A DNA stretch of 64,000 nucleotides from DASXYU01 sp036502295 (GTDB lineage: Bacteria > Actinomycetota > Actinomycetes > Mycobacteriales > Jatrophihabitantaceae), in contig DASXYU010000085.1 of NCBI GenBank assembly GCA_036502295.1, positions 1-64,000 on the forward strand. Reading direction: 5' to 3'. Position numbers and translations under genes: made by a program. The notes below the pieces were generated by a model. That model was not told where the DNA came from, ran no database searches, and saw only the letters and a program-made list of their open reading frames with translations. Position 1 is the first letter of the stretch. Each line of letters opens with the position of its first letter. This document shows, one piece after another, positions 51,136-60,334 of this stretch.

Positions 51136-52173
51136 GTGTACAGAGGTTCGCGCCGCTCTTCGGCGCTTGTTGTCCTGACCGCCGCCGCCGCAGTCACCTT
51201 GGGTGCATGCTCCTCGAGTTCCGGGTCGTCCCCGACGCAGTCGTCGAGCGCCCCGTCGACCACGCAGTCCTCCACCGCTGCCCAATCGCCCTCGCCGAGC
51301 GGCTCGTCCTCGGGCGACGCCCCCGTCGTTGCAAAGTCGGGTGTGACGGTCACCGGCGCGTTCGGGTCCACGCCGACGGTGACAGTTCCCTCCACCACCG
51401 CACCGAAGGCGCTCACCGAGGAAACCTTGGTCACAGGGACGGGTGCCGCGGTCGCCGCCGGCGACACCCTCGTCGCGAACTACGTTGGCGAGACCTGGGC
51501 CAGCAAGCCGAACGTCTTCGACAGCTCGTTCTCCCGCGGCGAGCCGGCCGGCTTCGTCATCGGTGAGGGACAGGTCATCCCGGGCTGGGACAAGACGCTG
51601 GTGGGGCAGAAGCTCGGCTCCCGGATGCTGCTCACCATCCCGCCCGCCGATGGCTACGGCACCGGCGGAAACAGCGACGCCGGCATCGCAGGCACTGACA
51701 CGCTGATCTTCGTCGTCGATCTCATCGACGTCTACAAGCCCGACGCGTCGGCGCCCGGAACCGTCGACAGCAACGTCCCGGCCACCGGCTGGCCGACGAT
51801 CACGAACGTCCCCGCGAAGGCGCCGGTGATTGCCGGCGTCGCGGGCGTCAAGGCCCCCAGCGCGCCGACGTCGAAGCTGCTCGTGAAGGGCAGCGGCGCC
51901 AAGATCGACACCGCCAAGACGCTCGTCCTGCAGCTGGTCCAGACCGACATCGCCACCGGCAAGCAGACCCAGTCCACATGGGGCCAAGCACCGCAGACGG
52001 TTCCCGCCGCGAGCGTGCTGCAGGTGGCTGACGCCCTCACCGGCCAGTCCGTCGGAGCCCGCGCAGTCGTCCTTCTGCCGGCGGAAGCAGCGGTGGCGGC
52101 GACCTCTACGAGCGCTGCGGTGCCGGCCTCCGCGGCGGAGGTCCTCGTCATCGATGTCGTCGGCCAGTTCTGA
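51136..52173 (+). CDS. FKBP-type peptidyl-prolyl isomerase lipoprotein
   Basis: A 345-residue secreted lipoprotein. The signal ends VTLGAC with the lipidated Cys at 25, followed by a long Ser/Thr/Pro-rich linker. The first FKBP domain (about residues 105-205) is well kept: GDTLVANYVGETW, IPGWDKTLVGQKLGSRMLL, and IPPADGYG. A second FKBP-like domain (about 245-345) is degenerate: the VGARAVVLLPAEAAV segment lacks the usual aromatic pocket residues. It would assist folding of exported proteins. GTG start. Confidence 0.9.
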   Translation: MYRGSRRSSALVVLTAAAAVTLGACSSSSGSSPTQSSSAPSTTQSSTAAQSPSPSGSSSGDAPVVAKSGVTVTGAFGSTPTVTVPSTTAPKALTEETLVTGTGAAVAAGDTLVANYVGETWASKPNVFDSSFSRGEPAGFVIGEGQVIPGWDKTLVGQKLGSRMLLTIPPADGYGTGGNSDAGIAGTDTLIFVVDLIDVYKPDASAPGTVDSNVPATGWPTITNVPAKAPVIAGVAGVKAPSAPTSKLLVKGSGAKIDTAKTLVLQLVQTDIATGKQTQSTWGQAPQTVPAASVLQVADALTGQSVGARAVVLLPAEAAVAATSTSAAVPASAAEVLVIDVVGQF

Positions 52174-52212
52174 GCGATCGGTCCGACACGCGTCGGCGGG
52201 ACTGAGGACGGC

Positions 52213-53448
52213 CTAGTCTCCGAGCGCGTCGAGGCGGCCGGCCAAGAACCGGCGCTCGACCTCGTTCTCGGTCAGCAGAAGTGCCTCCTGGTAGGCGAGC
52301 CGCGCCTCGTCGGTCCGTCCCAGCCGCAGCAGGAAGTCGGCACGGGAGGCAGGCAGGTAGCCGTAACCGGCGAGCTGCGGCTCGATGGCGAGCGCGTCCA
52401 GAGCCGCCAGCCCCTCGGCGGGCCCATATGCGAAGCCGACCGCCACGCCCCGGTTGAGGGCCACGACCGGCGACGGCCAGAGCTGAAGCAGGGCATCGTA
52501 AAGCCCGACGACCTCGAGCCAATCGGTCATCTCCCAGCTCGGCGCCTGCGCGTGGACCGCCGCGATCGCGGCCTGCAGCGCATAGCGACTCGGCGGCCGC
52601 ACCCGCAGCGACTCACGTGCCAGCGCAACGCCTTCGGTGATCTGGTCACGGTCCCAGCGCGTGCGGTCCTGCTGGGCCAGCAGAAGCAGCTCGCCGGTGG
52701 CGTCGTCCTGACGCGTGACGCGGCGGGAGTCGGTGAGCAGGATCAAGGCGAGCAACCCCGCGACGTCCGGGTGGCTCGGCAGTAACTGGCGGAGCATCCT
52801 CGCCAGGTCCAATGCCCGCGCCACCAGGTCACCGCGGACGAGTGCCTCACCGGAGGAGGCCGTGTGCCCGGCCGTGAAGATCAAGTGCACGGTTTCGAGA
52901 ATCGCCCGGATGCGGGCCGGCAGTTCGTCCAGCGACGGGACACGGTACGGGATGCGTGCCGCGGAGATCTTCTTCTTGGCGCGGGTGATGCGGGCGGCCA
53001 TCGTCGGCTCGCTCACCAGGAACGCCCGCGCGACCTCTGCGGTGGTGAGACCGCAGACCAGCCGCAGGGTGAGGGCGACCTGGGTCTCGGTGCTCAGCGC
53101 CGGGTGGCAGCAGGTGCAGATGAGCCGCAACCGGTCGTCGGGAAAGCCGTTCACCGGATCCTGCTCGGGCACGGCCTCATCCATCACGAGTTCGGGCATC
53201 GCCCGGCGGAAGAGCGCATCGCGACGCATCACGTCGAGGGCCCGGTGCCTGGCCGTCGTCGTCAGCCACGCACCCGGTCGGGCGGGAATCCCGTCCTCCC
53301 ACGTGGTGAGAGCGCGGGCGTAGGCATCCTGCACGCACTCCTCGGCGAGGTCGAGGTCACGCGTGAGGCGCACCGTCGCGGCGAGGACGAATGCCCACTC
53401 GCGCCGGTGCGCCTCCGCGATCGCAGTCGCGACCTCAGCAGTGCTCAG
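52213..53448 (-). CDS. ECF-like RNA polymerase sigma factor with DUF6596 C-terminal region
   Basis: A 411-residue sigma factor. Region 2 includes AEECVQDAYARAL and RPGAWLTTTARHRALDVMRR, region 4 contains LTLRLVCGLTTAEVARAFLV, and a long C-terminal TPR-like DUF6596 region contains HLIFTAGHTAS and ALNRGVAVGFA. Homology starts before the first ordinary start (GTG 53373): LSTAEVATAIAEAHRREWAF is the family N-terminus. The only matching start is CTG at 53448, which overlaps the YCII stop as CTGA. It probably works with the YCII-domain protein coded upstream. Confidence 0.85.
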   Translation of the reverse strand: MSTAEVATAIAEAHRREWAFVLAATVRLTRDLDLAEECVQDAYARALTTWEDGIPARPGAWLTTTARHRALDVMRRDALFRRAMPELVMDEAVPEQDPVNGFPDDRLRLICTCCHPALSTETQVALTLRLVCGLTTAEVARAFLVSEPTMAARITRAKKKISAARIPYRVPSLDELPARIRAILETVHLIFTAGHTASSGEALVRGDLVARALDLARMLRQLLPSHPDVAGLLALILLTDSRRVTRQDDATGELLLLAQQDRTRWDRDQITEGVALARESLRVRPPSRYALQAAIAAVHAQAPSWEMTDWLEVVGLYDALLQLWPSPVVALNRGVAVGFAYGPAEGLAALDALAIEPQLAGYGYLPASRADFLLRLGRTDEARLAYQEALLLTENEVERRFLAGRLDALGD

Positions 53449-53786
53449 CTGTTGAACACCATGATCGGACGCACCTCGAGGCCGCCGGCGACCACGGGAA
53501 CCTGCTTGGCGATCGCGATCGCCTCATCGAGATCAGCCGCCTCGACGAGGTAGTAGCCGCCGAGCGCCTCCTTCGACTCCACGAACGGACCGTCGGTGAC
53601 GCTGAACCCGCCAGCACCGTCGGACCGGATCGAGGTCGCCGTGCTCACGCTCTGCAGCGCGTTGCCGCCGGCGATGGTGTCGGCGTTCTTCTCACCGAAC
53701 GTGTTGTGCCCCTGCATCAGGTAGTCATACGACTCCGGCTTCATCGCTGACTCGTCGTCGTAAATGAGGATCAGGAACTGAGACAT
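53445..53786 (-). CDS. YCII-related (DGPF-domain) protein
   Basis: A 113-residue YCII-fold protein: QFLILIYDDESAM at the N-terminus, SVTDGPFVESKEALGGYYLVE containing the DGPF signature, and VPVVAGGLEVRPIMVF at the end. Such proteins precede DUF6596-type ECF sigma genes. ATG 53786 has TTGGGAG upstream. Its role is unknown; it may be a small-ligand enzyme or modulator of the sigma factor. Confidence 0.92.
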   Translation of the reverse strand: MSQFLILIYDDESAMKPESYDYLMQGHNTFGEKNADTIAGGNALQSVSTATSIRSDGAGGFSVTDGPFVESKEALGGYYLVEAADLDEAIAIAKQVPVVAGGLEVRPIMVFNS

Positions 53787-53931
53787 AGCTACTCCCAAGG
53801 CAAGTGAGTGTCAGAAAGAGAGGAGCGGCCCGGATGGGTCGTCCATCAATCCGACGAACGGTGACGGCCCGGATCGACACTCTCCGATGGAAAGCCTAGG
53901 TGCGCGGCGGAGCCGAAGGAACGTCTCAGGC
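53787..53931. promoter_or_regulatory. Promoter region of the YCII-sigma operon
   Basis: 145 bp between the 3' end of the leftward hypothetical gene and the YCII start. It should contain the promoter of the sigma-factor operon, possibly autoregulated. I could not assign -35/-10 elements. Confidence 0.35.
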
Positions 53932-54306
53932 TCAGCGGTAACGAAACCCGTCGAGGAACCGCCGGAAGAGCCCGCCGGTGGGCGGCAAGGGAGCGGCCGG
54001 CGGGGGAGCGGTAGGACGTTGCCGGGCGATCGGCTGGTTGTAGTCGGTGCGCGCGACCGCATCGATGGTCTGCGCCTCGTCGAAGCCTTCCGAGTCGGGG
54101 ATCGACGGGACGAACCCCACCAGCATCCCGTCGCGCATCACCTGCGCCTCGAGCCCCGCGGTGCCATCCGTGTCCCACACCGCCTCGCGGCCGTCGCCGA
54201 GGGCGATCCGGATGCCGAACTGATAGACGCCTGCGCGCTCCAGCTGTGCGTCGATGCCGCGCTCCCGCAGCGAATCGACGACGTGCCGCGCTCTGTTCTC
54301 CTCCAT
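53932..54306 (-). CDS. Conserved hypothetical protein
   Basis: A 124-residue protein. The N-terminal segment EENRARHVVDSLRERGIDAQ and the alternating pattern YQFGIRIALGDGREAVWDTD suggest a small alpha/beta domain; the C-terminus is proline-rich (PTAPPPAAPLPPTGG) and ends with basic FRRFLDGFRYR. No family recognised. ATG 54306 is preferred; a GTG at 54348, 3 nt after the reductase stop, would add 14 residues of poor conservation type. Confidence 0.6.
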   Translation of the reverse strand: MEENRARHVVDSLRERGIDAQLERAGVYQFGIRIALGDGREAVWDTDGTAGLEAQVMRDGMLVGFVPSIPDSEGFDEAQTIDAVARTDYNQPIARQRPTAPPPAAPLPPTGGLFRRFLDGFRYR

Positions 54307-54351
54307 CGGCCCCACGGTAGCGGCCGTCGATAGGAGGTGGTTCAGCACGGC

Positions 54352-55101
54352 CTACTCGGAGGCGACGCCGACGCGGTAGCGGCAGAACAGCCCACCGTCC
54401 TCTTCGAGCAGTCCGGTGAGGGTCAACGGCAGGGGATCGCCCTGCCAGGGGAGTCCCTGCGAGATCCGGGGACCGCCAGGGCCGGAGAGCAGCGGGCTTA
54501 TGCTGAGACAGAGCTCATCGACCAATCCGGCGGCGGCGAACTCGGAGAAGAGGTGCGGCCCGCCTTCGCTGAGTATCCGACGATGCCCGCGCTCCCGCAG
54601 CGCGGCGACAGCAACACGCAGGTCGACGACGTCCTCGCCACAGATCACCACATCGGCCACGGCGTCAAGGGTCGCCCGCGCTTCGTCCGGCGCCGAGGCC
54701 ACTGTCAGGACGACCGTCCGCGCCGCGGGCGCGGCGTCGGCGAAGAGTTCAGAGGTGGGGTCGAGGTCGAGTGACCGGGTGACGACGGCGATCGGCGGCA
54801 CCGCCTGGTAACCATGGGCGAGGCGGATCTCCTGCCGGGCCGCGCTCGGGCGCGACGGTCGGTAGTTCTCGGCCCGCACCGTTCCTGCGCCGACGAGGAT
54901 GACGTCGCCGAGATCGCGCAGCGTGGCGAAGACCGTGTTGTCGCCGGGCGTCTGCAGTCCCTTCGAGAGACCCTCCGCTGTAGCGGCGCCGTCGACGCTG
55001 CTGACGAAGTTCATGCGCAGTCCGCCCGGCTCGCTCCAGCCGGCGGCGTAGAACGCATGCAGGTCGACGCTGCCGGTCGCGTCGGGGATGAGGGAGCGCA
55101 T
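54352..55101 (-). CDS. RibD C-terminal-domain (pyrimidine) reductase
   Basis: A 249-residue protein of the RibD_C/DHFR-like fold: MNFVSSVDGAATAEGLSKGL, a GDVILVGAGTVRAENY segment, RRILSEGGPHLFSEFAAAGLVDELCL, and a SPLLSGPGGPRI loop. This matches the actinobacterial 'pyrimidine reductase family' related to riboflavin synthesis reductases. It may serve riboflavin/F420-like metabolism or act on other carbonyls. It is divergent from zapE. Confidence 0.88.
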   Translation of the reverse strand: MRSLIPDATGSVDLHAFYAAGWSEPGGLRMNFVSSVDGAATAEGLSKGLQTPGDNTVFATLRDLGDVILVGAGTVRAENYRPSRPSAARQEIRLAHGYQAVPPIAVVTRSLDLDPTSELFADAAPAARTVVLTVASAPDEARATLDAVADVVICGEDVVDLRVAVAALRERGHRRILSEGGPHLFSEFAAAGLVDELCLSISPLLSGPGGPRISQGLPWQGDPLPLTLTGLLEEDGGLFCRYRVGVASE

Positions 55102-55169
55102 CGCCTCAACGTACCGGCATCAGGGCGCGTGCCCACCGCGACTCCAGCGCTGGTTAGGCTCGCACGATC

Positions 55170-56183
55170 ATGACTCTCGAACGCCTCGTCGACCGCACAC
55201 CGGTCGTCGCACCGGAGGCGCTCATCGAAGGACTGGTGCCGCCACCTCTGTTCTCCGCGGTCCGGTTCGACACCTACCGCCCCAACCCCGGCGAGCCGAC
55301 CCAGGCCGCGGCGGTGACGGCGCTCGAGGAGTTCGCCGCGCGGATCAACACGCCCTCCGGACGTGGCGGACTGTTCCGCAAGAAGAGCGACCCGCAGCCG
55401 CGCGGCGTTTACCTCGACGGCGGATTCGGCGTCGGCAAGACGCACCTGCTCGCCTCGCTGTGGCACGCGGCGGAGGGGCCGAAGGCGTACGCCACCTTCG
55501 TGGAGCTCACCCACCTCGCCGGGGCACTCGGCTTCGCCCAGGTTGTGCAGGCGCTGGCGCCGATGAGGCTGCTGGCGATCGACGAGTTCGAACTCGACGA
55601 CCCGGGCGACACCGTCCTGGTCTCTACATTGCTGGCGCACCTGTCCGAGCGCGGGATCGCGCTGGCGGCCACCTCGAACACGCTTCCCGACCGGCTCGGG
55701 GAGGAACGCTTCGCCACCGCCGACTTCATGCGCGAGATCCAGGGCCTCGCCGCACACTTCACCTCGGTGCGGGTGGACGGTCCCGACTATCGCCACAGGG
55801 GCCTGCCATCGGCACCGCTGCCGCGCAGCGACGTCGACGTCCGCGAGGCGGTTCTCGCCAGGCCCGGCGCGACCCTTGACGACTTCGACGAACTGATCCA
55901 CCACCTCGGGCGGCTACACCCGTCGCGCTATGGCGCACTGGTCGACGGTGTTCCGGCGGTCGGCCTCATCGGCCTGCGGCAGGCTCCGGATCAAGCGGTG
56001 GCGCTGCGCCTCGTCGTCCTCATCGACCGCCTCTACGACCGCCAGATTCCGGTGATCGCCAGCGGCGTGCCCGTCGACAAACTCTTCGACGCGCACATGC
56101 TCGCCGGCGGGTATCGCAAGAAGTACCGGCGCGCCGTCAGCCGTCTCGTCGCGCTGACGGTCTCAGCCCCAGAACGTGACTGA
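55170..56183 (+). CDS. zapE: AFG1/ZapE-type ATPase
   Basis: A 337-residue ATPase: Walker A GGFGVGKT at residues 84-91, Walker B LLAIDEFELDD, sensor ATSNTLP and YRKKYRRAVSRLVAL at the end. It belongs to the cell-division protein ZapE / AFG1 family. Its exact target is uncertain in Actinobacteria. The last 21 nt overlap the convergent TIG-protein gene. Confidence 0.92.
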   Translation: MTLERLVDRTPVVAPEALIEGLVPPPLFSAVRFDTYRPNPGEPTQAAAVTALEEFAARINTPSGRGGLFRKKSDPQPRGVYLDGGFGVGKTHLLASLWHAAEGPKAYATFVELTHLAGALGFAQVVQALAPMRLLAIDEFELDDPGDTVLVSTLLAHLSERGIALAATSNTLPDRLGEERFATADFMREIQGLAAHFTSVRVDGPDYRHRGLPSAPLPRSDVDVREAVLARPGATLDDFDELIHHLGRLHPSRYGALVDGVPAVGLIGLRQAPDQAVALRLVVLIDRLYDRQIPVIASGVPVDKLFDAHMLAGGYRKKYRRAVSRLVALTVSAPERD

Positions 56184-58547
56184 GTAGTTACTGCTGTAGC
56201 TGTTGTAGAACTCAAGCTGCTGGTACAGCACCTTCGTCGTCCCGGTGGCGGAGTTGGCGGGGACGATCGGTCTGGCCAGTGCGGCATCAGGACTGCTCTT
56301 GAGCACGGTGAACGCGGAGAAAGTCGTACCGTCCCACAGCGCACTGCCGACGTACCAGGCACCGGTGGCGAGGTCCTGCCAGGCGACGTAGACCGTGTCG
56401 TCGGGGCCGAAGGAGAGGCCCGCGATGTAGTGCCCCTCCTGGTCGGTGCCGAAGGGATTGCCGCTGGGCGGGCCCCACGGCGAAATGAACCAGTTGGTAC
56501 TCGTGGAGTCGTAGGTGACGACGTGGTAGCTCGCGAGCTGGTTGGGATCCGCGAGCGACCACTCGCCGAAACCGACCACGGGCTTGCCGTCGAGCAACCC
56601 GATATCGAGCAGGCGGACGTCGTCGCCGGCGGGCACGGCGTAGGCCTTCGAGAGGTTGGGCACGTCTGTCTTGCGTGGGTCCAGGTTCGGTCCGGGCAGG
56701 CCGCTGCTACCGATCGCAGTGCTCCCCAACCTGCCGATGACATCGCCCTGCGCGTCGCTGACCGTTCCGCTGGCGAGATCGATGCGACCGTAGAAGAGGT
56801 CATGGATGGTGGAGTTCGTCGGGTGACCGTAGAACGCGAACTGGTACTGCCCGGCGTCCGTGAGGGGTCGGAGCAGCATGTAGACCTGTCCCGCTCCGGT
56901 CGTGTCGATGAGTGAGTACACCGAACTCCACGTCGCGCCCCAGTCGTGACTGATGACGTAATCCCAGCTCTCGGAGCCGCTCCGGGTCAGCAGGACGATC
57001 TCGGACCCGAACTGCATCACCTGGGTGTACGTGACGAGGTTGCCGAACTGGATCGTCTGCGCCGTGCCCATCGCCAACGTGCTGCGGTTCACCGATCGGT
57101 ACCGCACGAAGGTGTCGCCGTTGTGCGCCGTGTAGAACACCAGGATGTTCGACTGCCCGGAGTCGAATGCGACCGCAGGCGTGCTGTGTTCGTCCGCCTT
57201 CACGTCACCGAGATCGGCCGTCGTCGTCGTCCCCAGCGAACGGTCGATACGAGAGATCTGAACGGTGCCGTAGTGGTTGATGCTTCCGAGCCACGTGACC
57301 GGGCCGTCATCGACCGCACTCGGTGAAGCCCACCAGGTGTAACCGGCGTCGGCGACACCCGGCAGGGGATCGGCGCCGCCCTTGATGAAGAAGTAGAAGC
57401 CCGCGCTGCCGCCGGCCGCAGTGAGGGTCACGTGGTAGAGCCCGGTCGGGCGACCCACCGGCAACTTGGGCACCGTGATGATGACCTGGGTGTCGGAGTT
57501 CGCGGCGACGGAGATAGCGGCGAAGGGCTTCGCCGAGGCCTCCGTCGCGGAGGTGAAGGTAACGCCCCGTGTCGTGGCGAGATTCATCCCTGCGACGGTC
57601 ACCTGGGTACCCGCCGTGACGGAGGCGGCAGCCCACGCCGGGGTCATCGACTGGACGGTCGGCGGCTTCACGTACCGATAGAGGGTGGTGCTGTTGCTGC
57701 TGCCGCCGGGGGTCACCACGGTGATCGGCACTGAGGACGGCGTTCCCTTCGGCGGCTTCACGGTGATCTTGTTCGAGGAGACGTTCTTCAGAGCCGAACC
57801 TGCCGCACTGCCGAAGTAGACCTTGCTGGCGTGCGACAGGGCGGAGCCGCTGATCGTCACGGTGTTGCCGGCCACGACCGGGCCGGCCGTGGGCGTCACC
57901 GCCTTCACCGCGGGACGCGCGTAGTAGATGAAGGTCGCGCGCGGATCAGCGAGGCTCTTGCGCCCGCCGCGGGTGAGGAGCTGGATCTTCGCCGTCGCGG
58001 CGGCATGCTTCGGCGCGGTGACGCCGAGCTTGGTGTTCGAGACGACGCGAAGCGCGGTGCCGCGGACACCGCCGAAGAGGACGGCTTTGACGTTGCGGAA
58101 GCCCTTGCCGGTGAGCGTCACGCGGGTGCCGCCGGCGGGTGATCCACCGCTGGGTGAGGACTTCAGGATGTAGCCCGCACGGTGGAACGCGTAGTGGTCC
58201 GTCTTCTTGCGCGGTGACGTCCCTGACGAGGTGACGACTCGGACGTCGACCGTGCCGGCGGCGTGCTTCGGCGCGACGACGGTGAGCACGGTGCTCGACA
58301 GCACCTTCACCTTGTGGCCCCGGGTACTGCCGAAGAGGACGCGGGTGACGTGGGTGAATCCGTGGCCTCGCACCGTGATCTTGTTGCCGCCGGCCGGGAC
58401 GTCATCGTGGATCGACAGGCTGGCGATCGTCGGGTGCGGAGTTGCTGCCCGGGCCGGGGCCGCAGGAAGGGCCGTGAGCAGAACCGCCCCGAAAGCCAGC
58501 AATGCCGCCGAAACCAGCAGAACAAGGACTCGACGCATCGGGTACAT
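56163..58547 (-). CDS. Secreted IPT/TIG-repeat protein with Asp-box propeller-like domain
   Basis: A 794-residue exported protein. The signal peptide covers roughly residues 1-37 (RRVLVLLVSAALLAFGAVLL, cleavage after ARA). Four IPT/TIG Ig-like repeats follow (starting near PTIASLSIHDDVPAGGNK, KSSPSGGSPAGGTRVTLTG, PAVKAVTPTAGPVVAGN and PTVQSMTPAW). The roughly 430-residue C-terminal domain is rich in repeating beta-strand blocks and has an Asp-box, SHDWGATWSSV, suggestive of a sialidase-like beta-propeller. No LPXTG or lipobox. It is probably an extracellular glycan- or surface-binding protein. MRR at 58538 is an alternative start. Confidence 0.8.
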   Translation of the reverse strand: MYPMRRVLVLLVSAALLAFGAVLLTALPAAPARAATPHPTIASLSIHDDVPAGGNKITVRGHGFTHVTRVLFGSTRGHKVKVLSSTVLTVVAPKHAAGTVDVRVVTSSGTSPRKKTDHYAFHRAGYILKSSPSGGSPAGGTRVTLTGKGFRNVKAVLFGGVRGTALRVVSNTKLGVTAPKHAAATAKIQLLTRGGRKSLADPRATFIYYARPAVKAVTPTAGPVVAGNTVTISGSALSHASKVYFGSAAGSALKNVSSNKITVKPPKGTPSSVPITVVTPGGSSNSTTLYRYVKPPTVQSMTPAWAAASVTAGTQVTVAGMNLATTRGVTFTSATEASAKPFAAISVAANSDTQVIITVPKLPVGRPTGLYHVTLTAAGGSAGFYFFIKGGADPLPGVADAGYTWWASPSAVDDGPVTWLGSINHYGTVQISRIDRSLGTTTTADLGDVKADEHSTPAVAFDSGQSNILVFYTAHNGDTFVRYRSVNRSTLAMGTAQTIQFGNLVTYTQVMQFGSEIVLLTRSGSESWDYVISHDWGATWSSVYSLIDTTGAGQVYMLLRPLTDAGQYQFAFYGHPTNSTIHDLFYGRIDLASGTVSDAQGDVIGRLGSTAIGSSGLPGPNLDPRKTDVPNLSKAYAVPAGDDVRLLDIGLLDGKPVVGFGEWSLADPNQLASYHVVTYDSTSTNWFISPWGPPSGNPFGTDQEGHYIAGLSFGPDDTVYVAWQDLATGAWYVGSALWDGTTFSAFTVLKSSPDAALARPIVPANSATGTTKVLYQQLEFYNSYSSNYSVTFWG

Positions 58548-58603
58548 GTTAAGAGAGAGCGGTGAGGGCGCGGTTAGGCACGCTCACGGCCTTGCCAGAT
58601 TTG

Positions 58604-60295
58604 TCAGTTTGGTCGCCGCACGATGACGGCGGACTCGCCCGGTAGCGCGCCGTCCCTGACCCGCCCACCACCGGTGGCGAGGACGACCGTGCCGTCCTGG
58701 GCGAACTCGACCTCACCGCCGGAGAGGTTGGCGATCACGGCGAACGCGCCGCGATGCACATGCAGGACGCGGTCGGCGACGTCGAAGGCAACGCGAATCC
58801 GTCGTAGGTCCGGATCGCGCAGGTCCGGCTCCGCGGCGCGCAGCGCGATCAGCTCGCGGTAGAGCGCGAGCATCTCTGCGTGGGCCGGCTCCTCGCGCTC
58901 GTTCCAGCGCAGGATCGCCTCCTCGTAGGCGCGCGGATCCTGCGGATCGATCATCGCCGCGACGTCCCAGCCGTGCTCCGCGAACTCACGTAGCCTTCCG
59001 GCGCCGACCGCCGCGGCAAGTTCGGGTTCGGGGTGCGAGGTGAAGAACGGCCAGCGCGTCGAGGCCGCCCACTCCTCGCCCATCCAGAGCATCGGCGTGA
59101 ACGGCGAGGTGAGTAGCAGCACCGCGCCGACCTTCACCAGTCCGGGAGAGGTGAGCTCCGGCAGCCGGTCGCCGACGGCGCGATTGCCGACCTGGTCGTG
59201 GTTCTGCAAGCAGACGACGAAGCGGCTGCCCGGCGTCGTCGGGTCGACCGGCCGTCCCCAGTTCTCGCCGCGGAAGGAGGAGTAGCTGCCGTCGTGGAGG
59301 AAGGCGCGCGTGAGCACCTTCGGTAGCGCTTCCGTATCGGCGAAGTCCTTGTAGTAGCCGCGGGTCTCGCCGGTGAGGGCGACGTGCAGCGCATGGTGCA
59401 CGTCGTCGTCCCATTGCGCGTCCAGCCCCCACTCGTCCACGACGCGCTGGACGTCGTTGAGGTCGGACTCGGCGATGAGGGTCACCGTCCGGCCACGCTC
59501 CTCGGCGAAGGCGTGCACCTCGTCAGCGAGGACGGCGAGGACGTGGCGCGGTGAGCTGTCACCGATCGCATGTACCGCATCGAGGCGCAGTCCGTCGACG
59601 TGAAAGTCGCGGATCCACATGAGCGCGTTGTCGACGACGAAACGTCGGACCTCCGGCTGCTCGACGTTGACGAGATCGCCCCACGTGTTGGTCCCGTCCT
59701 TGAGATAGGGACCGAAGCGGGGAAGGTAGTTCCCGGACGGGCCGAGATGGTTGTAGACCACGTCGAGGATCACCGCGAGGCCGAGCGCGTGCGCGGCGTC
59801 GACGAAGCGTTTCAACGCATCGGGACCGCCGTACGCGGCATGCACCGCATACCAGTCGACTCCGTCGTATCCCCAGTTCCAGATTCCGTTGAAAGCGTTC
59901 AGCGGTAGCAGCTCAACATGTGTGATGCCGAGGTCGACCAGGTCACCGAGGTGGCCGATCGCGGAGTCGAGCGTGGCGCCCGGAGTGAAGGTGCCGATGT
60001 GCAACTCGTAGACGACGGCGCCCTCCCACGGGCGGCCGCGCCATTCCGTGTCGCTCCAGTCGTAGAGCGACTGGTCATAGGCACGGCTCGTGCCGTGTAC
60101 ACCCGCAGGCTGCCACCGCGAGGCAGGGTCGGGCAGCGCGTCGGTTCCGTCGAGGACGAAGGCATAGTCGGCTCCGTGCGGCAGCTCCGGGCCGATCCAC
60201 CAGCCCTGCGGGTCGGAGGTCAGCACCACGTCCTCACCGTTGCTGCGGAGCGCGACGGTCGAAGCGCGAGGTGCCCACACCCTGATCTGCTGCAT
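58604..60295 (-). CDS. treZ: Malto-oligosyltrehalose trehalohydrolase
   Basis: A 563-residue GH13 enzyme. The N-terminal CBM48-like domain is followed by ELHIGTFTPGATLDSA, VELLPLNAFNGIWNWGYDGV, nucleophile region VDGLRLDAVHAI, acid AESDLND and CLQNHDQVGNRA. It releases trehalose from maltooligosyl-trehalose made by TreY. ATG 60295 has GGAAGG upstream; the longer frame crosses ppk2 antisense. It lies apart from treY because ppk2 intervenes. Confidence 0.95.
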   Translation of the reverse strand: MQQIRVWAPRASTVALRSNGEDVVLTSDPQGWWIGPELPHGADYAFVLDGTDALPDPASRWQPAGVHGTSRAYDQSLYDWSDTEWRGRPWEGAVVYELHIGTFTPGATLDSAIGHLGDLVDLGITHVELLPLNAFNGIWNWGYDGVDWYAVHAAYGGPDALKRFVDAAHALGLAVILDVVYNHLGPSGNYLPRFGPYLKDGTNTWGDLVNVEQPEVRRFVVDNALMWIRDFHVDGLRLDAVHAIGDSSPRHVLAVLADEVHAFAEERGRTVTLIAESDLNDVQRVVDEWGLDAQWDDDVHHALHVALTGETRGYYKDFADTEALPKVLTRAFLHDGSYSSFRGENWGRPVDPTTPGSRFVVCLQNHDQVGNRAVGDRLPELTSPGLVKVGAVLLLTSPFTPMLWMGEEWAASTRWPFFTSHPEPELAAAVGAGRLREFAEHGWDVAAMIDPQDPRAYEEAILRWNEREEPAHAEMLALYRELIALRAAEPDLRDPDLRRIRVAFDVADRVLHVHRGAFAVIANLSGGEVEFAQDGTVVLATGGGRVRDGALPGESAVIVRRPN

Positions 60296-60334
60296 GCCTA
60301 GAGCCTTCCACTGGGAGGCCCTAGATTTACGGAT

